Shown piece by piece: positions 18,009 through 27,233 of a DNA stretch of 64,000 nt; the first letter of the stretch is position 1, and every line of letters begins with the position of its first letter. The notes below the pieces were generated by a model, which was not told where the DNA came from, searched no databases, and saw nothing but the letters and a program-made list of their open reading frames with translations. Source of the DNA: Brevundimonas subvibrioides (GTDB taxonomy: Bacteria > Pseudomonadota > Alphaproteobacteria > Caulobacterales > Caulobacteraceae); NCBI RefSeq assembly GCF_027271155.1, contig NZ_CP114542.1, forward strand, positions 868,001-932,000. Reading direction: 5' to 3'. The translations under genes were made by a program, and so were the position numbers.

Positions 18009-19397
18009 ATGGCCGCACTGTCGGTCGCCCATCGTGCTGTGCTCGCCCAGATGCTGGAGCGCGTGCCCGGCAGCGTCCTGGACACGCTGTCGATGACCGT
18101 TGGCCAGTTGCCAGGGGAGCGCGCCCGCGCGCTCAGCCAGATGCTGGCCGACGAGACCGCAGACCGCCAGCGTCGCGCCGTGGTGTTCGCACCCCTGCTG
18201 CCGATGTTTGCCCCGCGCCCTGACGGCGTTGCTGCCCTGACCTTTCCGTCCAGCGTCCTGCCCCGCGTGTGGAAGGCCGCGACCGCCCGCGAACCCAACC
18301 TGATGCACCAGCTGAACGACGTCCGGTTCCGTGAGGACGATCCCAAGGTCCTGGCGGTGGCCAATCGCATCTGTATCGCGGCCTCGGGCGTGATCCGGGA
18401 CCAGCCCGACATCATCTGGCCCGCAGCCGACTGGGACGAAGACACGCGGGCCGAAGGTCTGAGGGAACTGGCGGCCTGTTTCGACCTGGCCATTCTGGCC
18501 CGAAGCGGCATCGCAGCTCTTCCGGCCCTGATCGCCCGTCCGACCGAAGCTCAGCTGGCCGAGCTGCGTCTGATGGTCCGCGACGCAGGCGAGATCGCGC
18601 GGGACGGTGGACCGCGCCTGCTCGAAATCCTGTTTGGCCACCTGACCGATGCAGCGCTGATCCTGCGCCTTGTGATCAATTCGTCACGGACCGCGAGCCA
18701 GGAAGGCATGCTGTCAGCATCGGAGATGGCCGTCTTCGTCAACCGGCTGATCGCCGCGGTCGAGGCGCGGGTGACCCGCATCGCCGCCTTCAAGCCCGGT
18801 CGTACCGACCCGAGCGCGGGTGTCGGCGTGGAGGACGACATCATCTGGTGTGGCGAAATCCTGGCGGAACTGGACCGTACCCTCAAGCTGGCTCCCGAAG
18901 GTGCATGGGGCAAGTCGGCGCGCGATGCCCGCGCCCGCATCAATGGCACCCTGTCGGACATGCTGACATCCACCGACAGGGTTCTCGACAAGGTCCTGCC
19001 GACCCGGCGGGTCAATACCACCGGCCGCATGACCCGCGAAGCCGCCGCCCTCGACCAGATGGCCGGGCCGGATGTCATCGAGACGACGCGGGTCATGCTG
19101 ACCCTGGTCGGAGCCATCCGCAGTTCGGCCCAGGTCTTCGGCTGCGAGTCCCTGAGACACCAGCTGGTAACGACGGTGGTCGAGCGGCTCTCCACCTACG
19201 CCGATCTGGTGATGGAGGCCGTCAATGCGGGCGAGGCACCGAATGCTTCGGCGGCCCTGCAGCTGGTCGAGACCCTGGCGCAGTTCCTGGTGCTGATCGA
19301 CGCCACCGAGCCGGCCAAGACCGCGCGGCGTCGCGCCGCCGCCGCCAAGGCTGCCCTGGCCACCGCGACACCTGAGGCCTCGCCCCGCGCCGCGTGA
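18009..19397 (+). CDS. Unrecognised 462-residue helical cytoplasmic protein
   Basis: I do not recognise a family. The sequence is Ala/Arg/Leu-rich and appears almost wholly alpha-helical, with no signal peptide and no strong membrane segment. Cysteines are few, and the tail is Ala/Lys/Arg-rich. The ATG at 18009 is preferred; an in-phase GTG at 17967 would add 14 charged residues. It lies between a two-component system and the ccm operon, 17 bases before ccmI, so it may be co-transcribed with cytochrome c maturation genes. Codon use matches the neighbours. Confidence 0.75.
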   Translation: MAALSVAHRAVLAQMLERVPGSVLDTLSMTVGQLPGERARALSQMLADETADRQRRAVVFAPLLPMFAPRPDGVAALTFPSSVLPRVWKAATAREPNLMHQLNDVRFREDDPKVLAVANRICIAASGVIRDQPDIIWPAADWDEDTRAEGLRELAACFDLAILARSGIAALPALIARPTEAQLAELRLMVRDAGEIARDGGPRLLEILFGHLTDAALILRLVINSSRTASQEGMLSASEMAVFVNRLIAAVEARVTRIAAFKPGRTDPSAGVGVEDDIIWCGEILAELDRTLKLAPEGAWGKSARDARARINGTLSDMLTSTDRVLDKVLPTRRVNTTGRMTREAAALDQMAGPDVIETTRVMLTLVGAIRSSAQVFGCESLRHQLVTTVVERLSTYADLVMEAVNAGEAPNASAALQLVETLAQFLVLIDATEPAKTARRRAAAAKAALATATPEASPRAA

Positions 19398-19414
19398 TCC
19401 GCTAAGCCGCTGGC

Positions 19415-20227
19415 ATGATCGTTTTCTGGACTCTGGCCGGGCTCGCCACGGCGCTCGCGGGATGGCTGGTGCTGACGCTGGCCCGACAGGGACTGACGGT
19501 GGTTCCCGCGCCGTCCGACACCGCGTCCGCAGAGCTGCAGGAGCTGGACCGCCTGAGGGCGCGCGGCCTGCTGGACGATGATGCCTACGCCGGCGCGCGG
19601 GCCGAGGCGGCGCGTCGGCTCCTGGCCGATTCGGGGCCGGAGCCCGTCGTGCGGGTCGGATCTCGCGACCGGACCATCGTCATGTCAGCCCTGGCGGCGA
19701 CCGCCGTCGTCGCCCTGGGCCTGTATTTCGTTTTCGGTGCCCCCGGTCTGCCGGACCAGACCTACGAGCGGCGCATCGACGAATGGACCGCGACGCCCGA
19801 GACGCTCGACGCACCCCGGATGGCAGCCGTCCTGACCCGCGCCGTCAAGCGTGATCCCGGCAACCACACCGCCCTGACCATGCTCGGGGCCGCGCGCTTC
19901 CAGGCCGAGGATCCGATCGGCGCAGCCTCGGCCTTCCGCAAGGCGCTGGAGATCCAGCCGGACGACGCCCAGAGCTGGTCTCGTCTGGGGGAAAGCCTGG
20001 TCCGCGCCAATGAGGGTACGGTCGGCACGGACGCCGAAGCCGCCTTCGTCGAGGCCATCCGGCGCGATCCCGATCAGCTGGGCGCGCGCTTCTTTCTGGG
20101 GGAGGCCGCACTGGCACGCGGCGACACGGCGCGGGCCCGGGAAATGTGGGGCCCGCTGATCGCCGTGCTCGATCCGGCCGACCCGCGCCGTGCCGGTCTG
20201 CTGGCCCAGCTGGCAGCGGCGGGATGA
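19415..20227 (+). CDS. ccmI: CcmI, cytochrome c maturation TPR chaperone
   Basis: Holds apocytochrome c for haem ligation together with CcmF and CcmH. The 270-residue protein has an N-terminal membrane segment (about 3-25), a short cytoplasmic helix region typical of CcmI (LQELDRLRARGLLDDDAYA), a second membrane segment (about 88-110), and a periplasmic TPR region with ALTMLGAARFQAEDPIGAA and WSRLGESLVRANEG. It is the first gene of ccmI-ccmE-ccmF-ccmH. Confidence 0.9.
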   Translation: MIVFWTLAGLATALAGWLVLTLARQGLTVVPAPSDTASAELQELDRLRARGLLDDDAYAGARAEAARRLLADSGPEPVVRVGSRDRTIVMSALAATAVVALGLYFVFGAPGLPDQTYERRIDEWTATPETLDAPRMAAVLTRAVKRDPGNHTALTMLGAARFQAEDPIGAASAFRKALEIQPDDAQSWSRLGESLVRANEGTVGTDAEAAFVEAIRRDPDQLGARFFLGEAALARGDTARAREMWGPLIAVLDPADPRRAGLLAQLAAAG

Positions 20228-20297
20228 CCCGTTGGAGCCGACCGCATGCGGGTCTATACGCAGCACCCTGTTCTGATCTGACCGGTTTCGCGCACCC

Positions 20298-20762
20298 ATG
20301 AGCTGGCTTCCCAAATCGCCCAAGGCCCGGCGTCGTCTGTGGGTCGTGGCGGCTGCCACGCCCGTGCTGACTTTGGCCGTCGGCCTGTCCCTGTGGGCCA
20401 TGCAGGACAGCGTGACCTTCTTCTTCTCGCCGTCCGAGGTGACCGAGCAGAAGGCCCCGACGGGTCGCGTCATCCGCCTGGGCGGCCTGGTCGAGACCGG
20501 CAGCGTCCGGATGCACGGCGCGGACGTCAGCTTCGCCGTCACCGACAACAAGGCGACCACCCGCGTGGTCTATCGCGGCGACCTGCCCGACCTGTTCCGC
20601 GAGGGGCAGGGGGTGGTGGCGCAAGGCTCCTTCCAGCCCGACCGCACCTTCCACGCCGACACGGTCCTGGCCAAGCACGACGAGCGCTATATGCCGCGGG
20701 AGGTCGCCGACCGGCTGAAAGCCGACGGCGAATGGCGGCCCGAGACCCCCGCCCGCTCATGA
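20298..20762 (+). CDS. ccmE: CcmE, periplasmic haem chaperone
   Basis: Carries haem covalently on a histidine and delivers it to CcmF. The 154-residue protein has one N-terminal membrane anchor (about 13-33), an OB-fold with RLGGLVETGSV and VVAQGSFQPDRTFHADTVLA, and the haem-binding H127 in AKHDERYMP. Length is normal. Its TGA overlaps the ccmF ATG (ATGA). Confidence 0.96.
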   Translation: MSWLPKSPKARRRLWVVAAATPVLTLAVGLSLWAMQDSVTFFFSPSEVTEQKAPTGRVIRLGGLVETGSVRMHGADVSFAVTDNKATTRVVYRGDLPDLFREGQGVVAQGSFQPDRTFHADTVLAKHDERYMPREVADRLKADGEWRPETPARS

Positions 20763-22753
20763 TCGTTGAATTCGGGTCCTTCTGCCTCGTCCTGGCCCTG
20801 GCTCTGTCGGCGCTGCAGATGGGGCTGTCCGCCGTTGGCCGGATGCGTCGAAGCCCGCTGCTGACGGGCGGTGCCGAAGGGGCCGCGCTCGCTGCCGCCG
20901 GAGCCGTGGCTCTGGCGTTCGGCGCGCTGATCTTCGCCTTCGCCACCTCCGACTTCTCGGTCGCCAATGTGGCCTCCAACAGCCACACCGACAAGCCGAT
21001 GCTCTACAAGGTCGCCGCCGCCTGGGGCAGCCACGAGGGGTCGCTGGTCCTCTGGTGCCTGGTCATGACGGTCTTCGGCGCGGCTCTGACGCGCGCGCGC
21101 GGCCTGCCGTTCGGGCTGAAGGCCTCGGCCGTCGGCGTGCAGGGTGCGCTCGGCACGCTGTTCCTGTCCTTCGCCGTCTTCACCTCGAACCCCTTTGCCC
21201 GGCTGGATCCGGCCCCGGTCCAGGGTGCGTCGCTGAACCCGCTGCTGCAGGACCCGGCGCTCGCCTTCCATCCGCCGCTTCTCTACATGGGCTACGTCGG
21301 GTTTTCGGTGACCTTCTCGCTGGCGGTGGCGGCCCTGATCGAGGGCAAGGCCTTCTCCGGCTTCTGGCCCGCCTGGGGCCGCTGGGTGCGACCGTGGGCC
21401 CTGGCCAGCTGGGTCTTCCTGACCGGCGGCATCACCCTCGGAGCCTTCTGGGCCTATTACGAACTGGGCTGGGGCGGCTGGTGGTTCTGGGACCCGGTCG
21501 AGAACGCCTCCTTCATGCCCTGGCTGGCCGGGGCCGCCTTGCTCCACAGCGCCGTGGTGACCGAGCGGCGCGGGGCGCTGGCGGGCTGGACCGTCTTCCT
21601 GGCCCTGCTGGCCTTCAGCTTCTCGATGCTGGGCGCCTTCCTGGTGCGCTCCGGCGTCCTGACGAGCGTTCACGCCTTCGCCGTCGATCCCGAGCGCGGC
21701 ATGATGCTGCTGGGCATTCTGGGCTTCACGGCCGGGTCCGCCTTTGCCCTGTTCGCCTGGCGGGCACCCCAGCTGAAGGGCGGCGGCCTGTTCGCTCCGG
21801 TCAGTCGCGAGGGCGCCCTGGTGCTGAACAACCTGTTCCTGACCGTCGCGGCCGTCACCGTGCTGCTGGGCACGCTCTATCCGCTGATCCTGGAGGCGGC
21901 GACCGGCGCGACCATCTCGGTCGGGCCGCCCTATTTCGCCCTGACCTTTACGCCCCTGATGCTGGTCGCCTTCCTGATCCTGCCGGCCGGGCCTCTGCTG
22001 GCCTGGAAGCGGGGCGATGCCAAGGGCGCGATCCAGCGCCTGGCCGTCGCCGGAGCCCTGGCCATCGGCGCCGGGTTCGTCGGCTGGCTGGCGTTCGAGC
22101 CGAAGAAGGCCCTGACCGCAGGGGGTCTCGCCATCGGGGCCTGGCTGATCTTCGGGGCGCTCGCCGAGGTGATCGAGCGGGTGCGGCTGTTCAGGGTGCC
22201 GGTGGCCGAGGCCCTGCGCCGCGCGCGGGGCCTGCCGCTGGGGGCCTGGGGCATGACGCTGGCCCATGCCGGTCTGGGCGTCTTTGTCCTGGGGGCCGTG
22301 ATCGAGACCGGGTTCAAGGTCGAGGCCGCCGCCCCCGTCTCCATCGGCCAGACCGTGACCGCCGGGCCGTGGCGGGTCACCCTGGACAAGGTCCAGGTCG
22401 TCGAGGGCCCCAACTATCTGGCCGAGCGAGGCACGCTGACGGTCGCCCCCGTCGACGCAGGCCCGCAGGCCCGCACGATCACCGCCGAGCGTCGGTTCTT
22501 CCCGGCGGGCGGCCAGACGACGACCGAGGTCGGTCTGGATTTCCGGGGTCTGGACGACGTCTATGTCGTCATGGGCGAGCGTCGCGCGGGGGCCCGGGGC
22601 CAGAACGCCTGGACGGTGCGGGTCTTCTACAATCCGTGGGCGCGGCTGATCTTCCTCGGGCCGTTCATCATGGCGCTGGGGGGCCTGCTGAGCCTGTTCG
22701 ACCGGCGGCTGAGGCTGGCCGTCGGGGGGCGCAGGAAGGCGGTGGCGGCATGA
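20759..22753 (+). CDS. ccmF: CcmF, haem lyase subunit
   Basis: Multi-span haem lyase component that joins haem to apocytochrome c. The 664-residue protein has about 15 membrane segments, the conserved SHEGSLVLWC near 85, and the tryptophan-rich WWD haem-handling segment GWGGWWFWDPVENASFMPW near 240. A C-terminal periplasmic domain precedes the last membrane segment. It overlaps ccmE and ccmH by four bases at each end. Confidence 0.97.
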   Translation: MIVEFGSFCLVLALALSALQMGLSAVGRMRRSPLLTGGAEGAALAAAGAVALAFGALIFAFATSDFSVANVASNSHTDKPMLYKVAAAWGSHEGSLVLWCLVMTVFGAALTRARGLPFGLKASAVGVQGALGTLFLSFAVFTSNPFARLDPAPVQGASLNPLLQDPALAFHPPLLYMGYVGFSVTFSLAVAALIEGKAFSGFWPAWGRWVRPWALASWVFLTGGITLGAFWAYYELGWGGWWFWDPVENASFMPWLAGAALLHSAVVTERRGALAGWTVFLALLAFSFSMLGAFLVRSGVLTSVHAFAVDPERGMMLLGILGFTAGSAFALFAWRAPQLKGGGLFAPVSREGALVLNNLFLTVAAVTVLLGTLYPLILEAATGATISVGPPYFALTFTPLMLVAFLILPAGPLLAWKRGDAKGAIQRLAVAGALAIGAGFVGWLAFEPKKALTAGGLAIGAWLIFGALAEVIERVRLFRVPVAEALRRARGLPLGAWGMTLAHAGLGVFVLGAVIETGFKVEAAAPVSIGQTVTAGPWRVTLDKVQVVEGPNYLAERGTLTVAPVDAGPQARTITAERRFFPAGGQTTTEVGLDFRGLDDVYVVMGERRAGARGQNAWTVRVFYNPWARLIFLGPFIMALGGLLSLFDRRLRLAVGGRRKAVAA

Positions 22754-23259
22754 GACCCTTGCTGGTCGGTCTTGCGGCCCTGACCCTCCTCGCCAGCCCG
22801 GTGTTCGCCGCCGAACCCGCCGCCGCGCCCGACCGGCCCCTGCCCGATGCCGCCCAGGAAGCCCGCGCCCAGGCCCTGTTCAAGGACGTGCGCTGCGTCG
22901 TCTGCCAGCATGAGTCCATCGCCGACAGCCCGGCGGGCATCGCCGGCGACATGCGCCAACGCATCCGCGAGGAGATCGCCTCGGGCGATAGCGACGCGGC
23001 CGTCCGCGACGACCTGGTCAAGCTGTATGGCGACTACATCCTGTTCACCCCGCCGGTGCGCGAGGGGACCTGGCTGCTGTGGTTCGGGCCGCTGATGCTG
23101 GTCGTGCTGGGGGGGCTGGCGCTGATCGCCTTCACGCGCCGCCAGACCGTGGAATCCACACCGCTTTCGCCTGATGAAGAGCGTCGGCTCGCCGATCTTC
23201 TCCAAACCGAAACGGTTCGCCCTGATCCTGACGCAAGCGCGCCTCACGACGGGCGCTAG
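22750..23259 (+). CDS. ccmH: CcmH, thiol-reducing cytochrome c maturation protein
   Basis: Reduces the CxxCH thiols of apocytochrome c. The 169-residue protein has a signal peptide (cleavage near VFAAE), the redox pair C49-V-V-C52 in VRCVVCQHESIADS, the family segment RQRIREEIASGDSD, the YGDYILFTPP motif, and one C-terminal membrane helix (about 98-120). This is the short alphaproteobacterial form, with the TPR part encoded separately as CcmI. No ccmG lies in the operon, which is usual for this arrangement. Confidence 0.95.
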   Translation: MRPLLVGLAALTLLASPVFAAEPAAAPDRPLPDAAQEARAQALFKDVRCVVCQHESIADSPAGIAGDMRQRIREEIASGDSDAAVRDDLVKLYGDYILFTPPVREGTWLLWFGPLMLVVLGGLALIAFTRRQTVESTPLSPDEERRLADLLQTETVRPDPDASAPHDGR

Positions 23260-23367
23260 ACGGGTAGAAGCGTGAAACGGCGATGGTTGGCGAATGCCGC
23301 CATCGTCCTATATCCAAAGGCGAAACGGACGCCCGCAAGGGGTCCATTGAAGGATCGCAAGAGACCG

Positions 23368-24924
23368 ATGCTGAAGCGCAAGGAATTCATCCTGGGGGCC
23401 GCCGTTGGCCTGACCTTCGCCGCCGCGGCGACCGCCGGGGGCGTGATCGACTGGCCGGGCGCCAATGCGGCCGAGCGGCCTACTGCCGCCGGACGACTGA
23501 TCCCTTCGGCCGGTGCGGGCCTCGCCTTCGCCCCGCCCCAGGGCGCGCCGCTCAGCTTTGCCGACATCTTCGAACAGGTCGCCCCCGCCGTGGTCCAGAT
23601 CGACGTCGAGACGCCGGTCGAACGCCCGCGTGGCGGCATGATCCCCATTCCCGGCCTGCCCGGCTTCGGCTTCCAGGCTCCCGAGACGCAGCAGCCCGAC
23701 GAGGAAGAGGAGCCCCGGACCGCCCAGGGCGCCGGGTCCGGCTTCTTCATCTCGGCCGACGGTTTCATCGTGACCAACAACCACGTCGTGGCCAATGCGA
23801 CCAAGATCACGGTCAAGCTGTCCGACGGCCGCGAGCTGGCGGGCCGCCTGGTCGGGCGCGATCAGGACACCGACCTCGCTGTGGTCAAGGTCGAAGGCTC
23901 GGACTTCAAATTCGTCAGCTTCGAGGAGGCGGCCGAGCCGCGCGTCGGTGACTGGGTCATCGCCGTCGGCAACCCGTTCGGCCTCGGTGGCACGGCCACG
24001 GCGGGGATCGTCTCGGCGCGCGCCCGGGACATCGGCGACGGGTCGACGCCCTACACCGACTATCTGCAGATCGACGCCGCCATCAACCGGGGCAACTCGG
24101 GCGGTCCGACGTTCGACATCTACGGCCGGGTGATCGGGGTAAACTCGGCCATCTTCTCGCCGACGGGCGGCTCGGTCGGCATCGGCTTCGCCATCCCCGC
24201 CTCCATCGCCAAGTCGGTGACGGATCGGCTGATGAGCGGCCAGACCATCCAGCGCGGCTATCTGGGGGTCCAGATCCAGAACCTGCCCGAAGACTATCGC
24301 GAGCCGTTGGGCCTTCCTGCCGATCAGGAAGGTGCCTTCATCGCCGAGGTCACGCCCGGCGGCCCTGCGGCAGAGGCCGGGCTGCGCGAGAGCGACGTCG
24401 TGGTGGCCCTGAACGGCCAACCCATCACGAGTTCGACCGAATTGACCCGTCGTGTGGGACAGGCCTCGCCGGGCGACGTCCTGCGGCTTGAGATTTTCCG
24501 CGAAGGCCGTCGCCAGACGATCAATGTCCGGTCCGGAACCCGCCCGGCCGACGTCAATGCCCAGGCGAACGGAGCCGATGAGGACCAGACGGTTCGCCCG
24601 GATCGCGTGCAGCCTCAGGCAGGAGAAGTCGTCGAAGGGATGACGGTCGCGCCGATCACTGCGGCCCTTCGGTCCCGCTATTCGATCGACGAGGGCGTTC
24701 GCGGGCTGGTCGTGACCGCGGTGTCGGAATCCTCCCGCGCGGGAAGAGCCCAGGTGCCGGCCGGTGCCGTCATCATACAGGCCAATGGCAGACCGGTGAC
24801 CGGCGTCGCCGAACTGCGTGCGGTCGTCGCGGCCGCGCGCACCGCCAACCGCGACAGCGTGCTGCTGCTGTTCCGCATTCCGCAGGGTAACCGGCCGTTC
24901 GTGCTGGAACTCGAGGACAAGTGA
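23368..24924 (+). CDS. degP: DegP/HtrA-type periplasmic serine protease
   Basis: Envelope quality-control protease and chaperone. From ATG 23368 the product is 518 residues with a signal region (ILGAAVGLTFAAAATAG), a trypsin-like domain with H139 (TNNHVV), D169 (DTDLAVVKV) and S244 (GNSGGP), and two PDZ domains (about 270-370 and 410-515, the first with GYLGVQIQNLPE). An in-phase GTG at 23272 would add 32 basic residues before the signal sequence and is less likely. DegP versus DegQ/DegS paralogy cannot be settled from the sequence alone. Confidence 0.93.
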   Translation: MLKRKEFILGAAVGLTFAAAATAGGVIDWPGANAAERPTAAGRLIPSAGAGLAFAPPQGAPLSFADIFEQVAPAVVQIDVETPVERPRGGMIPIPGLPGFGFQAPETQQPDEEEEPRTAQGAGSGFFISADGFIVTNNHVVANATKITVKLSDGRELAGRLVGRDQDTDLAVVKVEGSDFKFVSFEEAAEPRVGDWVIAVGNPFGLGGTATAGIVSARARDIGDGSTPYTDYLQIDAAINRGNSGGPTFDIYGRVIGVNSAIFSPTGGSVGIGFAIPASIAKSVTDRLMSGQTIQRGYLGVQIQNLPEDYREPLGLPADQEGAFIAEVTPGGPAAEAGLRESDVVVALNGQPITSSTELTRRVGQASPGDVLRLEIFREGRRQTINVRSGTRPADVNAQANGADEDQTVRPDRVQPQAGEVVEGMTVAPITAALRSRYSIDEGVRGLVVTAVSESSRAGRAQVPAGAVIIQANGRPVTGVAELRAVVAAARTANRDSVLLLFRIPQGNRPFVLELEDK

Positions 24925-25012
24925 TCGTCCCGACCCTGAACAAGCCGTAACTCCCAAGATCGCCGCCGATGGGCTACCGTCGGCGGCGAATCTGCGTCTG
25001 GAGGGCGGTGCC

Positions 25013-25684
25013 ATGAAAATTCTGGTTGTCGAGGACGACGCCGAGGCGGCCCAGGCGATGGTGCGGGGCCTGACCGAGGGCGGCCACACGGTGTCCCACG
25101 CCATCGACGGGGCCTATGGCCTGCTCGAGGCGCAGAAGGGCGACTACGACGTCTATGTGGTCGACCGGATGATGCCCCGGCTGGACGGCATCGGCATGGT
25201 CGAGACCCTGAGGAAGGACGGCGACCAGACCCCGGTCCTGTTCCTGTCGGCCATGGGCGAGGTCGAGGACCGCGTCGTGGGGCTGAAGGCCGGGGGCGAC
25301 GACTATCTGGTCAAGCCCTATGCCTTCGCCGAGCTGATCGCCCGGGTCGAGGCCCTGTCGCGCCGCCGCGAGACCGGCGGGGTCCAGACCGTGCTGAAGG
25401 TCGGCGACCTGGAGATGAACCTGATCGCCCGCACCGTGCATCGCGGCACCACCGAGATCGACCTGCAACCGCGCGAGTTCCAGCTGCTGGAGTTCCTGAT
25501 GCGCCACGCCGGCCAGTCGGTGACCCGTACCATGCTGCTGGAGAAGGTCTGGGAATACCATTTCGACCCCCAGACCAATGTCATCGACGTCCACATCAGC
25601 CGCCTGCGCTCCAAGATCGACAAGGGCTTCGACCGCGCCATGCTGCAGACGGTCCGGGGCGCGGGGTACCGTCTGGAGGCTTGA
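25013..25684 (+). CDS. OmpR-family response regulator
   Basis: A 223-residue regulator with a receiver domain (D8/D9, phosphoacceptor D51 in VVDRMMPRLDG, LVKPYAFAEL) and a winged-helix output domain (LQPREFQLLEFLMRHAGQSV, then NVIDVHISRLRSKID and RGAGYRLEA). It resembles the CusR/QseB-like group. It is separated from its probable kinase by 136 bases filled with a long inverted repeat. The DegP-type gene directly upstream suggests an envelope stress theme, but no target is shown. Confidence 0.94.
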   Translation: MKILVVEDDAEAAQAMVRGLTEGGHTVSHAIDGAYGLLEAQKGDYDVYVVDRMMPRLDGIGMVETLRKDGDQTPVLFLSAMGEVEDRVVGLKAGGDDYLVKPYAFAELIARVEALSRRRETGGVQTVLKVGDLEMNLIARTVHRGTTEIDLQPREFQLLEFLMRHAGQSVTRTMLLEKVWEYHFDPQTNVIDVHISRLRSKIDKGFDRAMLQTVRGAGYRLEA

Positions 25685-25692
25685 GCCAGTGA

Positions 25693-25810
25693 CGAGTGGC
25701 GAGTGGCGAGTGGCGAGTTGGTCGCGGCCAGCGATATGGTCTGATTGCGCTTGGGGCCAAGGGTGCGCTGCTGCTCGTTTCCGCTCTCGCCACTCGCCAC
25801 TCGCCACTCG
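25693..25810. repeat. Inverted arrays of GAGTGGC heptamers between regulator and kinase
   Basis: Three tandem GAGTGGC heptamers plus flanking bases (25693-25717) form a perfect 25-bp inverted repeat with GCCACTC heptamers at 25786-25810, separated by 68 bases. It fills almost the whole gap between the response regulator and kinase genes. In RNA it would make a very stable stem just before the kinase start at 25821. A short spacerless array like this is not a CRISPR. Confidence 0.9.
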
Positions 25811-25820
25811 CCACTAAGCG

Positions 25821-27233
25821 ATGCAGCTCCCCTCCCTCTTTCGTCGCACGCCCTTCCGGCTGACGCTGCTGTTCCTGGCCCTGTTCGCGGCGGCGGCGAG
25901 CGCGATCCTGGCCTATGTCTATATCGCCTCGGCGTCGGAGGCGCAGGCCAAGGCGGAGGCGGATGTGGCCGGGGAGCTCCAGGCCCTGCGCGGCATCTAT
26001 GACACGCGCGGGATCGACGCGCTGAACATGGCGGTCATCGATCGTTCGATCAGCAAGAGCGCCTTCGTCTACAAGCTGATCGACCGAACCGGGATGCCGA
26101 TCACGGGCAGCCTGAGTGTCAACCCGTTCGAGCCGACGGCGCAGGACGGCGCGTGGATCACCTTCCCCTTCACCGACACCGATGCCGAGGGCAATGTGAT
26201 CCGGCCCAAGGTGCGGGCGGTCACTTCGCGCCTGTCGGGCGGAGAGACCCTGATCGTCGGCGAGAGCCTGGGCGACACCGAAGCCTATCTGAACCGGCTG
26301 ACCCAGGCCCTGTGGGCGGCGATGGGCATGGTGCTGCTGCTGGGGCTCAGCGGCGGGCTCCTCATCAGCCGAAATCTCGAACGGTCGATGGCGCGGCTGA
26401 ACCGTGTCGTCACGGCTGTGGAGGAGGGGGATCTCAAGGCCCGTGTGCCGGTCAAGGCGTCGGGCGACGAGCTGGACGAGCTGGGACGTGGCCTGAACCA
26501 CATGCTGGACCGGCTGGAGGGGTCGATGGCCTCGATCCGGCATGCGGGCGATGCCATCGCCCATGACCTGCGCTCGCCGCTGACGCGGATGCGGGCCAAG
26601 CTGGAGGTTGCCCTGATCGATGCCGACAGCGGCCGGGTGACGGGCGTCGAGGCCCTGGGCATCGCGCTGGACGAGGCCGACACCCTGCTGAAGACCTTCA
26701 ACACCGTCCTGGCCATCGCCCGGCTGCAGGCGGCGGCAGGGCGGATCCCCGACGCCGCCGTGTTCGACGCCGCTGACCTGGCCGCCGACATGGCCGAGCT
26801 GTACGAGCCCGCCGCCGAGGACAAGGGGCTGGAGTTCTCGGCCGAGATCGAGACCGGACTGATGATCGAGGGTGGGCGGCCCTTCCTGGCCCAGGCCCTG
26901 GCCAACGTCATCGACAACGCCATCAAATATACCCCGGTCGGGGGTGCGGTGATGCTGCGCGCGCGCAGGCGCTCCTCGGGCGAGATCGAGTATTCGGTCA
27001 CCGACACCGGACCGGGCGTGCCCGAGGCGGATCGCGGTCGGGTGATCGAGCGCTTCGTGCGGCTGGACAACAGTCGCACCGAAGCCGGGTCGGGGCTGGG
27101 CCTGTCGCTGGTGGGCGCCGTGATGGAGGCGCACATGGGCCGCATCCAGCTGGACGAGGGCCCGGGCGAATACGGCGGCTTCGGACCCGGCCTTCGCGTC
27201 GCCCTGATCCTGCCGCCCGCGAGCGTGGCGTGA
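25821..27233 (+). CDS. Sensor histidine kinase with HAMP domain
   Basis: A 470-residue membrane kinase, probable partner of the regulator at 25013. Membrane segments at about 13-34 and 163-183 flank a periplasmic sensor of about 130 residues. A HAMP region follows (ISRNLERSMARLNRVV), then the H-box with H248 (AIAHDLRSPLTRM) and the ATPase domain (NVIDNAIKYTP, DTGPGVPE, GSGLGLSLV). The start lies just beyond the heptamer inverted repeat. It overlaps glnE by four bases. Confidence 0.93.
   Translation: MQLPSLFRRTPFRLTLLFLALFAAAASAILAYVYIASASEAQAKAEADVAGELQALRGIYDTRGIDALNMAVIDRSISKSAFVYKLIDRTGMPITGSLSVNPFEPTAQDGAWITFPFTDTDAEGNVIRPKVRAVTSRLSGGETLIVGESLGDTEAYLNRLTQALWAAMGMVLLLGLSGGLLISRNLERSMARLNRVVTAVEEGDLKARVPVKASGDELDELGRGLNHMLDRLEGSMASIRHAGDAIAHDLRSPLTRMRAKLEVALIDADSGRVTGVEALGIALDEADTLLKTFNTVLAIARLQAAAGRIPDAAVFDAADLAADMAELYEPAAEDKGLEFSAEIETGLMIEGGRPFLAQALANVIDNAIKYTPVGGAVMLRARRRSSGEIEYSVTDTGPGVPEADRGRVIERFVRLDNSRTEAGSGLGLSLVGAVMEAHMGRIQLDEGPGEYGGFGPGLRVALILPPASVA

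Noticed and set aside
19415..23259. Loss of ccmG from the ccm operon as an anomaly
   Set aside because: The ccmI-E-F-H order without ccmG is common in alphaproteobacteria, where ccmG is usually with ccmABCD.
25693..25810. CRISPR array
   Set aside because: The heptamers are tandem without spacers, arranged as an inverted pair, and no cas genes are present.
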